From Pararhizobium sp. IMCC21322 (lineage in GTDB: Bacteria > Pseudomonadota > Alphaproteobacteria > Rhizobiales > GCA-2746425), in the NCBI RefSeq assembly GCF_030758295.1, contig NZ_CP132335.1, positions 968,412-1,032,411 on the forward strand: a stretch of 64,000 nucleotides of DNA, read 5' to 3'. Under the pieces are notes generated by a model. It was not told the DNA's origin. It saw only the letters and a list, made by a program, of their open reading frames with translations, and ran no database searches. The stretch's first letter is position 1; every line of letters begins with the position of its first letter. Positions 18,297-25,686 of the stretch are shown in pieces. Position numbers and translations under genes: made by a program.

Positions 18297-19484
18297 TTAG
18301 GCAGACAGCGCCTGATCCAGATCTTCTTTCAGATCTTCCACATCTTCCAGCCCAACGGAGAAGCGCAGCAGGCCGGGTGCTATGCCAAGTTCCACCTTGT
18401 CTTCATCAGACAGACGCTGATGCGTTGTTGTTGCCGGATGGGTGATCAGGCTTTTGGCATCTCCAAGATTGTTGGACAGCCGGATAAGGCTAAGCGCATT
18501 GGAGAAGCGGAATGCGGCTTCCTTGCCACCCTTGACTTCAAAGGCGATCATGGTTCCGCCCTTTTCCATCTGCCGCGTGGCAATTTCATAGTGCGGGTGG
18601 TCTGTCCGTCCGGGATAAAGCAGGGTTTCAATCGCCGCATGATCCGCCAGAAAATCTGCCAGAGTTGCCGCCGAGCGCGTTTGTTCTGCAACCCGCAGCC
18701 GCAATGTTTCCAGACCTTTCAGCAATGTCCACGCATTGAACGGGCTCAGGCTTGGGCCTGTGTGTTTCAGGAACGGGGCTAGCTTGTCTTCCACCCATTC
18801 CTCATCAGACAATACCACACCGCCAAGGCATCGGCCCTGACCGTCAATATGTTTGGTTGCCGAATAGGCCACCACATCAGCACCAAGCTCCATAGGCTTT
18901 TGCCATAGAGGCGTGGCGAACACATTGTCGACCAGCAACCTTGCGCCGCCCGCATGGGCAATGTCGGCAATCGCAGCAATATCCAGAACCTCAAGGCGGG
19001 GATTGGTTGGGCTTTCCAGAAACAGGGTTTTGGTGTTTGGGCGCATGGCGGCCTGCCAGGCCGACAGATCGGTGCCATCAACCAAAGTGGTTTCAATGCC
19101 ATAGCGCGGCAGAATATCGTCTACGATGTAGAGACATGAGCCAAACAGGGCTTTTGCTGCCACCACATGATCACCAGCCTGCAGATCGCACACAATGGCG
19201 GCGTAAATCGCTGCCATGCCGCTGGCCGTGGCCCGTGCGCCGGCAGCACCCTCAAGCGCCATCATCCGGTCTTCGAACATCTTGACGGTCGGGTTGGCAT
19301 AGCGCGAATAGACAAAGCCCGGATCGCTGCCATCAAAGCGCGCCTCAGCGGCTTCCGCATTGTCGTAAACATAGCCCTGAGTCAGGTAAATTGCTTCCGA
19401 CGTCTCACCAAATTGAGAGCGTACGGTTCCACCATGCACGAGTTGCGTGGCAGGGCGATACTGCTTGGATTGATCATTTCCCAT
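18297..19484 (-). CDS. metZ: O-succinylhomoserine sulfhydrylase
   Basis: A 395-residue Cys/Met-metabolism PLP enzyme. The PLP lysine lies in SATKHIDGQGRCLGG, and YSRYANPT and LRFSVGLEDVEDL are family landmarks. MetZ makes homocysteine from O-succinylhomoserine and sulfide, so methionine is made by direct sulfhydrylation. The choice of MetZ over cystathionine synthase or MetY rests on family resemblance and on the SAM-II riboswitch in its leader, a known partner of metZ in alphaproteobacteria. ATG 19484 is chosen with GGAG seven bases upstream; the open frame runs on into the riboswitch and is not coding there. Confidence 0.92.
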   Translation of the reverse strand: MGNDQSKQYRPATQLVHGGTVRSQFGETSEAIYLTQGYVYDNAEAAEARFDGSDPGFVYSRYANPTVKMFEDRMMALEGAAGARATASGMAAIYAAIVCDLQAGDHVVAAKALFGSCLYIVDDILPRYGIETTLVDGTDLSAWQAAMRPNTKTLFLESPTNPRLEVLDIAAIADIAHAGGARLLVDNVFATPLWQKPMELGADVVAYSATKHIDGQGRCLGGVVLSDEEWVEDKLAPFLKHTGPSLSPFNAWTLLKGLETLRLRVAEQTRSAATLADFLADHAAIETLLYPGRTDHPHYEIATRQMEKGGTMIAFEVKGGKEAAFRFSNALSLIRLSNNLGDAKSLITHPATTTHQRLSDEDKVELGIAPGLLRFSVGLEDVEDLKEDLDQALSA

Positions 19485-19505
19485 TGCTGGCTCCATCAAA
19501 AGACC

Positions 19506-19560
19506 AAAAAAAAACCCGTTCCGACGCTTATTGTCGGAGCGGGCTTGCACACTCTCCGAC
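19506..19560 (-). terminator. terminator/antiterminator platform of the metZ leader
   Basis: On the minus strand a CCCG(C/T)TCCGAC-type stem (arms 19533-19543 and 19515-19525) ends in a run of nine T (19506-19514), a strong intrinsic terminator upstream of the metZ start. A GTCGGAG segment (complement of 19554-19560) directly after the aptamer can instead pair with the CTCCGAC arm (complement of 19533-19539) and block the terminator. SAM bound to the aptamer would favour termination (inference from the pairing). Confidence 0.85.
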
Positions 19561-19613
19561 CTTTTAGCGCTTTGTTTAACGTGGCGGCAAGCCGGCCGGC
19601 TCAAATGACCACG
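19561..19613 (-). ncRNA. SAM-II riboswitch aptamer
   Basis: Read on the minus strand the segment starts CGTGGTCATTTGAGCC and ends CCACGTTAAACAAAGCGCTA, a close match to the SAM-II consensus. Stem P1 forms between complements of 19609-19613 and 19580-19584 (CGTGG/CCACG), and the loop AGC can pair with the downstream GCTAAAA to make the pseudoknot that holds S-adenosylmethionine. It lies in the leader of metZ, in the expected family context, followed directly by a terminator platform and preceded by a good promoter. Confidence 0.93.
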
Positions 19614-19620
19614 AGAGGCA

Positions 19621-19649
19621 GCAATAACGGCCTTGCCGCTTGGCGTCAA
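19621..19649 (-). promoter_or_regulatory. sigma-70-type promoter of the metZ leader
   Basis: On the minus strand TTGACG (complement of 19644-19649) and TATTGC (complement of 19621-19626) are 17 bases apart, placing the transcription start just before the SAM-II aptamer at about 19613-19616. Confidence 0.65.
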
Positions 19650-19678
19650 TCCTGCAATCGGTTAAGGAAGGCCGACAA

Positions 19679-20815
19679 ATGGTGAAACGGGGTTCTATTG
19701 TGACAGGCAAGTCGGAAGATCAGGCAGCAGGAATTCTGCCGGACCGCATGATCAAGGACCTGTTCGCGACCGGAGGCATAACAGCAAAGCTGGCACCGGT
19801 TGAGGGCCAGATACAGCCAGCCAGCCTTGATCTGCGCCTTGGCAGTGTCGCTTATCGCATTCGCGCCAGTTTTCTCCCCGGCCCTGAATTATCGGTGGCG
19901 GACAAGCTGGCCCGTTACAAGCTGCACGAAATTGATCTGACACAGGGTGCTGTGCTGGAAACCGGCTGTGTCTATCTGGTGCCCATACAGGAGCAGCTCG
20001 ACCTGCCGGAAGGTCTGTCCGCATCGGCCAATCCCAAAAGCTCGACCGGGCGGTTGGACATTTTCACACGGGTCATTGTCGACAAGGCCCGCGAATTTGA
20101 TCAGATACCGCAGGGCTATTCAGGCCCGCTCTATCTGGAAATCAGTCCACGTACTTTCCCAATTGTGGTGCGCCCCGGATCGCGCCTGTCGCAAATCCGC
20201 TTCCGCAGCGGGCACCCGCATCTGGATGATGCTGAATTGACGGCACTTCACAATACAACACCGCTGGTCATTGGCAGCGAGCCGCATATTGCCGATGGGC
20301 TGGCTTTCTCAATCGATCTGGAAGGCAAGGGCGAAGGCGCGCCGATTGGCTATCGCGGCAAACCCCATTCCGCTGTTGTCGATGTGGACCGACCGGGCGC
20401 TTATGAAATTCTGGATTTCTGGGAACCGATCTATCCGCGCGGTGCTGCCGAGCTTATTCTGGATCCGGACCAGTTTTACATTCTGGTGTCACGCGAAGCC
20501 GTTCAGGTGCCACCTGACTACGCTGCAGAAATGGTGCCGTTCGATCCGCTGGTTGGCGAATTCCGGGTGCATTATGCCGGTTTCTTTGACCCCGGTTTCG
20601 GCCACACCAAAGATGAGGCTGGCAATCTGATGGGCAGCCGGGCCGTGCTGGAAGTGCGCAGCCACGAAGTGCCGTTCATTCTGGAACACGGCCAGACCAT
20701 CGGCCGGCTGGTTTACGAACCGATGCTGGACCGCCCGGATGCGCTTTACGGCGTCGATTTGAAATCAAATTATCAGGGCCAGGGCCTGAAACTCTCCAAG
20801 CACTTTAAACCCTAG
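19679..20815 (+). CDS. dcd: dCTP deaminase, two-domain type
   Basis: A 378-residue protein, about twice the usual Dcd length. It belongs to the alphaproteobacterial 2'-deoxycytidine 5'-triphosphate deaminase family, in which the trimeric dUTPase-like fold is duplicated. The N-terminal repeat has the active-site loop NPKSSTGR (118-125) and AREFDQIPQGYSGPLYLEI. The C-terminal repeat has GYRGKPHSAVVDVDRPGAYE and ends PDALYGVDLKSNYQGQGLKLSKHF. It deaminates dCTP to dUTP for thymidylate supply. ATG 19679 has GGAAGG eight bases upstream. It is divergent from metZ, and its 3' end overlaps the channel gene by 11 bp. Confidence 0.9.
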   Translation: MVKRGSIVTGKSEDQAAGILPDRMIKDLFATGGITAKLAPVEGQIQPASLDLRLGSVAYRIRASFLPGPELSVADKLARYKLHEIDLTQGAVLETGCVYLVPIQEQLDLPEGLSASANPKSSTGRLDIFTRVIVDKAREFDQIPQGYSGPLYLEISPRTFPIVVRPGSRLSQIRFRSGHPHLDDAELTALHNTTPLVIGSEPHIADGLAFSIDLEGKGEGAPIGYRGKPHSAVVDVDRPGAYEILDFWEPIYPRGAAELILDPDQFYILVSREAVQVPPDYAAEMVPFDPLVGEFRVHYAGFFDPGFGHTKDEAGNLMGSRAVLEVRSHEVPFILEHGQTIGRLVYEPMLDRPDALYGVDLKSNYQGQGLKLSKHFKP

Positions 20816-21647
20816 TTTCAAGACCGGTTTTGATCTCATTGCGTAGTTGCGCGAGTTCCGTTCTCACGCTCTTCAATTCCGCCAAAACCGCTTTGTGATC
20901 ATTTCGCTGGCGAACGGCAGCGTCGCTGCCCGCTTCTTCTTCTTCTTCAAGCGCGGCCTCATGTTCTTCCTGCATGGCACCGACAATGATGCCGATCAGC
21001 AGATTGATGACCATGAAGCTTGAAAACAAAATGAAAAGCACAAAGAACATCCAGGCAAAGGGGAATTCCTCCATCACCGGGCGCACAATGCCCATCGACC
21101 AGCTTTCCAGTGTCATGATCTGAAACAGTGAATAGGCGGATTCGCCAATGGAGCCGAACCATTGCGGAAAGCTGTCGCCATACAATTTTGTGGCAATGAC
21201 AGAGGCGACGTAAAACACCAGTCCCAGAAGCATCAGCACGGACCCCATGCCGGGCAATGCGGTGACCATGGCCCCCACCACCCGCCGCAAAGATGGCAAC
21301 AGGCTGATGAGGCGCAAGATGCGTAGAATGCGCAGAGCCCGCAGAACCGACAGAGCGCCACTGGATGGCAGCAAGGCAATGGTAACAATGACGAAATCGA
21401 ATATGCGCCAACCATCTCGGAAAAACGCACCGCGATAGGCAAACATCCGACCGATAAGCTCAACAGTAAAAATACCCAACAGAACCCTGTCGGCCAGCAT
21501 AAGCAACGGCCCGGCAACAGCCATGGCCCGGTCGCTGGTTTCCAGCCCAAGTGTGATGGCATTCAAAATCACCAGTCCAGCGATCACATATTCGGTTTTT
21601 TTGTTTTCGTAAAAATCGCGGAGCTTCTGATCCATGTATCCAGCCAT
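20805..21647 (-). CDS. bacterial voltage-gated sodium channel (BacNaV type) ion transporter
   Basis: A 280-residue six-helix channel subunit of NaChBac/NavMs length. The S4 voltage sensor has arginines every third residue (R103, R106, R109, R112 in LRALRILRILR). The pore has the selectivity filter TLESWS (179-184), identical to that of the well-studied bacterial sodium channels. A C-terminal acidic helix and coiled coil (about 226-280) would hold the tetramer together. It should pass sodium across the inner membrane on depolarisation. The start may be ATG 21647 or ATG 21635. It is convergent with dcd, overlapping by 11 bp. Confidence 0.92.
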   Translation of the reverse strand: MAGYMDQKLRDFYENKKTEYVIAGLVILNAITLGLETSDRAMAVAGPLLMLADRVLLGIFTVELIGRMFAYRGAFFRDGWRIFDFVIVTIALLPSSGALSVLRALRILRILRLISLLPSLRRVVGAMVTALPGMGSVLMLLGLVFYVASVIATKLYGDSFPQWFGSIGESAYSLFQIMTLESWSMGIVRPVMEEFPFAWMFFVLFILFSSFMVINLLIGIIVGAMQEEHEAALEEEEEAGSDAAVRQRNDHKAVLAELKSVRTELAQLRNEIKTGLETRV

Positions 21648-21744
21648 CGGTGTGTGGGGGCAATGCTTCAGTCTTTAACTGAAGCAAATCGGATGTGGAG
21701 CTTTTTTTGGCGCGAACAACTCCAATGGCGCTTTTTTTGTGGTA

Positions 21745-21760
21745 TTACGCCGCGGCGTAA
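21745..21760. repeat. 16-bp perfect palindrome upstream of the solute-binding protein gene
   Basis: TTACGCCGCGGCGTAA reads the same on both strands. It lies about 100 bp after the channel gene start and 140 bp before the start at 21902, in a region without genes, and could be an operator for either divergent gene. Confidence 0.6.
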
Positions 21761-21901
21761 CGCTTGTGCAGACGACAGACCCATTCACAATGTGTATTTC
21801 CCCGGCAAATACGAAGCAGAAAATGGATTTTCAATCTGAAGTATGTCATTCAGAAAAACGTCATGAACGTTTTGAACACGATCTGCAGGGAAACTGGTTG
21901 A

Positions 21902-22828
21902 ATGGCTCGATGCGAGGATAGTTTGACGGCGCGGATAAAGCCGCAGGGATCATCCTCTTTCTCTCCAGTCTTTGCCATGTGTGCGGCTGCCGTTGCGATG
22001 CTTGTTCCCGTATCCGGTTTTGCCCAGGACACAGACGCAGCTCTGGACAGCCAGCAACAGGCGACGCTTGGCCATGTGCCAAATTATTGGGATTTCAAAA
22101 CAGTTGGTGATAGGCCCTCTGCTGAGGATCTGGGGTCGGTTCGGTTTTTGATGACCGACGATTTCCCGCCCTTCAGCTATCTTGCCCGTGATGGTCAATT
22201 GGCAGGTTTCCATGTCGATTTTGCGCGCGTTTTATGTGAAGAGTTGCAGATTTCCTGTCAGATTCTGGTGCGGCCTTATGCCGATCTCGTCGGCACGCTT
22301 GGAGATGGCAAGGGCGATGCGATACTGTCCGGTATTGCGGTTTCCACAGCGCTTGATCAGGGGCTTTTGCTGTCGGATGCCTATCTCACAACACCGGCCA
22401 GATTTGCTGCCAAAGCGGGCAGTGAGGATTTGCCAAAAGTGGAAGACATGGCCGGACGCAGCATCAGCTTTGTCACCGGCACATCTCACGAAGCGTTTCT
22501 CAAAGGCTTTTTCGGAGAGGCGGATTTGCGCCCCTATGACAGCCGGTTTGCTGCCCGCCGCGCCTTGCGGGACGGCGATGTTGATTTCACCTTTGGTGAT
22601 GGTCTGTCGCTCTCCCTATGGCTGAATGGTGCACAGTCAAAGGGCTGTTGTCAGTTTGTTGGCGGTCCTTATCTGGAACCGCGTTTTTTTGGCAATGGCT
22701 TCACCATGGCCTTCTCACCAACGCGCCCGGAGCTGAAACAGGGATTTGACTACGCCATTCGCGAAATTTTCAAATCCGGCAAGTTCGCTGAATTGTATCT
22801 GCGCTATTTCCCAGTCAGTTTTTTTTGA
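21902..22828 (+). CDS. family 3 (amino-acid type) periplasmic solute-binding protein
   Basis: A 308-residue protein with a long N-region and a signal peptide ending SGFA before QDTD (about residue 41). The bacterial SBP family 3 fold is seen in FLMTDDFPPFSYLARDGQLAGFHVDFARVLCEEL, SGIAVSTALDQGLLLSDAYLTTPARFAA and GRSISFVTGTSHEAFL. Such proteins bind amino acids or other small polar solutes for ABC importers, but no permease or ATPase gene is adjacent, so it may be an orphan or serve a sensory role. It ends six bases before the convergent hydroxylase gene. Confidence 0.82.
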   Translation: MARCEDSLTARIKPQGSSSFSPVFAMCAAAVAMLVPVSGFAQDTDAALDSQQQATLGHVPNYWDFKTVGDRPSAEDLGSVRFLMTDDFPPFSYLARDGQLAGFHVDFARVLCEELQISCQILVRPYADLVGTLGDGKGDAILSGIAVSTALDQGLLLSDAYLTTPARFAAKAGSEDLPKVEDMAGRSISFVTGTSHEAFLKGFFGEADLRPYDSRFAARRALRDGDVDFTFGDGLSLSLWLNGAQSKGCCQFVGGPYLEPRFFGNGFTMAFSPTRPELKQGFDYAIREIFKSGKFAELYLRYFPVSFF

Positions 22829-22834
22829 GAAGCA

Positions 22835-23656
22835 TCAGCTCTTTCTGATGAAGGGCAGCCACAGGCTCCAGGCCAGCCGCACGGGCTCTCCGTGCTGATA
22901 TTCCTGCAATCCGATTGTCATGCCTTCATGGCCATCTTCGGGCTGATCCCGATAAGTTCCAAAGACCCGGTCCCAGATAGAGAAATTGAAGCCGTAATTG
23001 CTGTCTGTTTCCTTGTGGCGGATAGAGTGGTGAACCCGGTGCATATCCGGCGTAACAATAAGCTTGCGCAAAGGTCCTTCAAGCCAGATCGGCAGTTTGA
23101 CATTGCTGTGATTGAACATGGCACACCCATTCAGGACCACTTCAAACAGAAAAACAGCGAAGGCCGGTGCGCCCAGTAGAATGATGAGGGCAGCCTTGAT
23201 CAGCATGCTGAGAACAATCTCGACCGGATGAAAACGAATTGCTGTGGTGACATCAATGTCCGGATCAGAATGGTGGACCTTGTGAAACCGCCAGAATATC
23301 GGAATTTTGTGGAACACGAGATGCTGCAGCCAGATTGCAAAATCCAGGAAAATGAACACCAGGAGCCCGAAAAGCCACGCCGGTGGGGCGATGGCTTGTG
23401 AGACGGCCCAGGGGTAAAGTCCGATCTGGTTTTCACTGGCCCACACGGCAATGCCGACCGCTGCCGCCGGGAAAAGAACGCGTATGATCAGTGAATCCAG
23501 CACAATAATCGAGAAATTCGTGAACCATCGCCCGCCGCGGCCATGGAGCAGATGACGCCGTGGCGCAACGATCTCGAACAGGGCCATAGCGGCAAAAATG
23601 CCGAAGAAAACGCTGAGCCGAATGAGGCCTTCTGAAAATGAAAACGGTGAATCCAT
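22835..23656 (-). CDS. sterol desaturase / fatty acid hydroxylase family membrane protein
   Basis: A 273-residue membrane protein with several hydrophobic segments and the histidine clusters of the non-haem di-iron fatty-acid hydroxylase superfamily: HLVFH, HKVHH and MHRVHH. It would hydroxylate or desaturate a lipid or carotenoid-like substrate using oxygen. The substrate is not evident, and sterol synthesis should not be inferred from the family name. ATG 23656 is used; the frame reaches 23725. No strong ribosome binding site is seen. It is divergent from trxA. Confidence 0.86.
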   Translation of the reverse strand: MDSPFSFSEGLIRLSVFFGIFAAMALFEIVAPRRHLLHGRGGRWFTNFSIIVLDSLIIRVLFPAAAVGIAVWASENQIGLYPWAVSQAIAPPAWLFGLLVFIFLDFAIWLQHLVFHKIPIFWRFHKVHHSDPDIDVTTAIRFHPVEIVLSMLIKAALIILLGAPAFAVFLFEVVLNGCAMFNHSNVKLPIWLEGPLRKLIVTPDMHRVHHSIRHKETDSNYGFNFSIWDRVFGTYRDQPEDGHEGMTIGLQEYQHGEPVRLAWSLWLPFIRKS

Positions 23657-23848
23657 CGAATTACGCCAATTATTTTTAAGAGTATTTCTTTTATATAGCG
23701 CATTTGGAGGGACGCTGTAGGTCAAAGACTTGTGATCCGCGCACTGCGTCCCGCTCCTTGACCTGCTGCAACCGGGTTCCTACGTTGCAGACATGCTATT
23801 GAGGCGCGAATCGACTGTTTCGATGCGCTCTACTGGAGAAATGAAAAG

Positions 23849-24169
23849 ATGACGACTCATACGGTTACAGATGCAGATTTTGATGCCTCAGTGTTGCAAT
23901 CAGATACGCCAGTTGTGGTGGATTTCTGGGCTGAATGGTGCGGACCCTGCAAGATGATTGCCCCGGCACTTGAGGAAATCTCGGAATCCGTTGGTGACAA
24001 GGTCAAAATCGTCAAGCTGAACATTGACGAGAACCAGAATACCGCCATCAAATATGGTGTGCGCTCGATCCCGACGCTCATCATGTTTAAAAATGGTGAG
24101 CCGGTCGACATGAAGGTCGGAGCCGCCCCAAAGGGTGATCTGGACAAATGGATTTCAGGCGCAGCCTGA
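23849..24169 (+). CDS. trxA: thioredoxin
   Basis: A 106-residue thioredoxin with the active site WCGPCK in the standard context [14 protein letters not shown], the cis-proline in [13 protein letters not shown], and the family's normal length. It is the cytoplasmic disulfide reductant for ribonucleotide reductase, methionine sulfoxide reductase and others. A perfect intrinsic terminator follows at 24224-24250. In related genomes trxA neighbours folC; here about 4 kb of accessory DNA separates them. Confidence 0.97.
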   Translation: MTTHTVTDADFDASVLQSDTPVVVDFWAEWCGPCKMIAPALEEISESVGDKVKIVKLNIDENQNTAIKYGVRSIPTLIMFKNGEPVDMKVGAAPKGDLDKWISGAA

Positions 24170-24223
24170 ACTCATAGCAGTCTGGGCTGTCCGCAGCCTG
24201 AAATCATCAAAGAACGTATAAAG

Positions 24224-24250
24224 AGCCCCGGCAAGTCCGGGGCTTTTTTG
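24224..24250 (+). terminator. intrinsic terminator of trxA
   Basis: AGCCCCGG (24224-24231) pairs with CCGGGGCT (24237-24244) around CAAGT, followed by six T. Confidence 0.93.
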
Positions 24251-24789
24251 TGGGATTAGCTCTATTCTGTTGATCATGATCTCGCGTATCTGAAAGACAA
24301 TGTTGCAGAGACGGTAAGGGCTGTTTTCGCCCAAAGACGCCTGATCCATTCGAGGCCATCCAAAAGCAAATCATGTGGCAGCCGGGATGGGAATAAAGTC
24401 GGCGCCCTGCTCAAGCACCAAGCAATTACCGGTCGATACGGTAGCCATCCGGGGTAGGCCTTCGCAAGGCCGTATCACACATCGGATCAAAGAGCCGCTG
24501 ATTTACCCATATGGACGCTTATGTATTTGGCATAGACCAGATGGTGGAATAGAAGACAAAGCACCTGTCCATCGACTCGGCGTAAACAGAGTCTGCGTAT
24601 TGAGGCCCCACACCAGGAAAAATTTGGCAAGCGCGCAGTGAGAGAATAGCGACAAATAGTAATGGTAGTTGGCGCGAACAGACAAGTTGTTGACTGTAAC
24701 CTCAGGTTGATGCATAATTTTAACATTGACATGCGGTTGTTTAAACTGCGGCCAAACCACTCATTCAGTTCTTTTTAGGGAGGTCCGAT
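24251..24789. other. 540-bp stretch without a recognisable gene
   Basis: Several short overlapping frames exist on both strands (longest 88 codons), but none has a credible ribosome binding site, composition or family resemblance. A short GC-rich hairpin (GGCCTT...AAGGCC near 24455-24470) is seen. The stretch becomes more AT-rich toward 24660-24780, where the promoter of the next gene must lie. I find no tRNA, no repeat and no insertion-sequence end. It is the left part of the accessory insert between trxA and folC. Confidence 0.6.
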
Positions 24790-25686
24790 GTGGCATTTGG
24801 AACAACACGGTCCTCGCGACTTATAATAGCTATTACCATTTTGGCGTTCGGAGTGCTGCTGATGATCGCGCTTCCGATACTGGATGCGATTGCAGATGGA
24901 AGAGCTACGGATGGGCGAGCGGCATATGATTTCCTTGTGTTTTGGCCTGCCATTTACATCCTGAGTCTGGCAATTGTTGTATCGATGTTGACGATAGTCA
25001 TCGCTCATCTCATTCGCCTTGACGCATCCGCAACCAAAAAATTCAAGATCCTTGGAGTAGAAATTCCTATCGAATTTAAGGGAGCTTCTCTTCTTATGCT
25101 ATTGCTTAGCGTTGCTGCGGGGGGCGCGACACTGAAGTGGGATTTGGTTGGACTTGCCGAACTTCACGCAGATTATGACGTGACTAAATTAGACTATGAG
25201 AGAGAAAAAATTCTACGCGGAAATTCTGAAGCGCAGGTTGAACTACTCCTTACAGTCTTAGCCGGTAAAAGAAACAGCAAAGGAATTGAAGTTCTAAACT
25301 TGGTTGTGGCTTGCGGACCATCGGAGCACCAGAAGCATTCTGCGTGGGAAGTATATAATCAAGATGATAAAAAAAACCCTTGGCATAAATACGCTTCCCT
25401 ACGCAAGCCTCTCGTTGTGAGCAAAAATCCGAAGGCTTATAGAATGACTCAGAACGGGCGTGAACTGATCAGCATCAACGTCGAATTCTCTGACAGCGGA
25501 GTTGTGGAGGTGGATCTTAACGACACTACGAGTGTCGCTGAATTCTGTAAATTCATCAATGAGCCACCATCTTCGGGGTTTGGAGTCGAGAATGCAGAAC
25601 ATAGGCCTCTTCCTGAAGAAATATCAACAGATCCTGATGCTCAGTCCGTAGGCGAAATTGAATCAAGTGCGAAGCGCGACGGATGA
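24790..25686 (+). CDS. unrecognised membrane protein, three N-terminal helices and large C-terminal domain
   Basis: A 298-residue protein of no family I recognise. Three hydrophobic helices lie at about residues 10-30, 48-75 and 96-115, followed by about 180 polar residues with two cysteines and a disordered acidic tail. With the N-terminus inside, the C-terminal domain would face the periplasm. The start is GTG 24790, six bases after GGGAGG; an overlapping ATG at 24788 is out of frame. It overlaps the next gene by ATGA. Base composition is visibly more AT-rich than the flanking genes, suggesting acquisition by transfer. Confidence 0.75.
   Translation: MAFGTTRSSRLIIAITILAFGVLLMIALPILDAIADGRATDGRAAYDFLVFWPAIYILSLAIVVSMLTIVIAHLIRLDASATKKFKILGVEIPIEFKGASLLMLLLSVAAGGATLKWDLVGLAELHADYDVTKLDYEREKILRGNSEAQVELLLTVLAGKRNSKGIEVLNLVVACGPSEHQKHSAWEVYNQDDKKNPWHKYASLRKPLVVSKNPKAYRMTQNGRELISINVEFSDSGVVEVDLNDTTSVAEFCKFINEPPSSGFGVENAEHRPLPEEISTDPDAQSVGEIESSAKRDG

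Noticed and set aside
24375-24641. 88-codon frame on the plus strand and an 85-codon frame opposite, in the gap after trxA
   Set aside because: Neither has a ribosome binding site, plausible composition or family match; they overlap each other, so I treat the region as non-coding.
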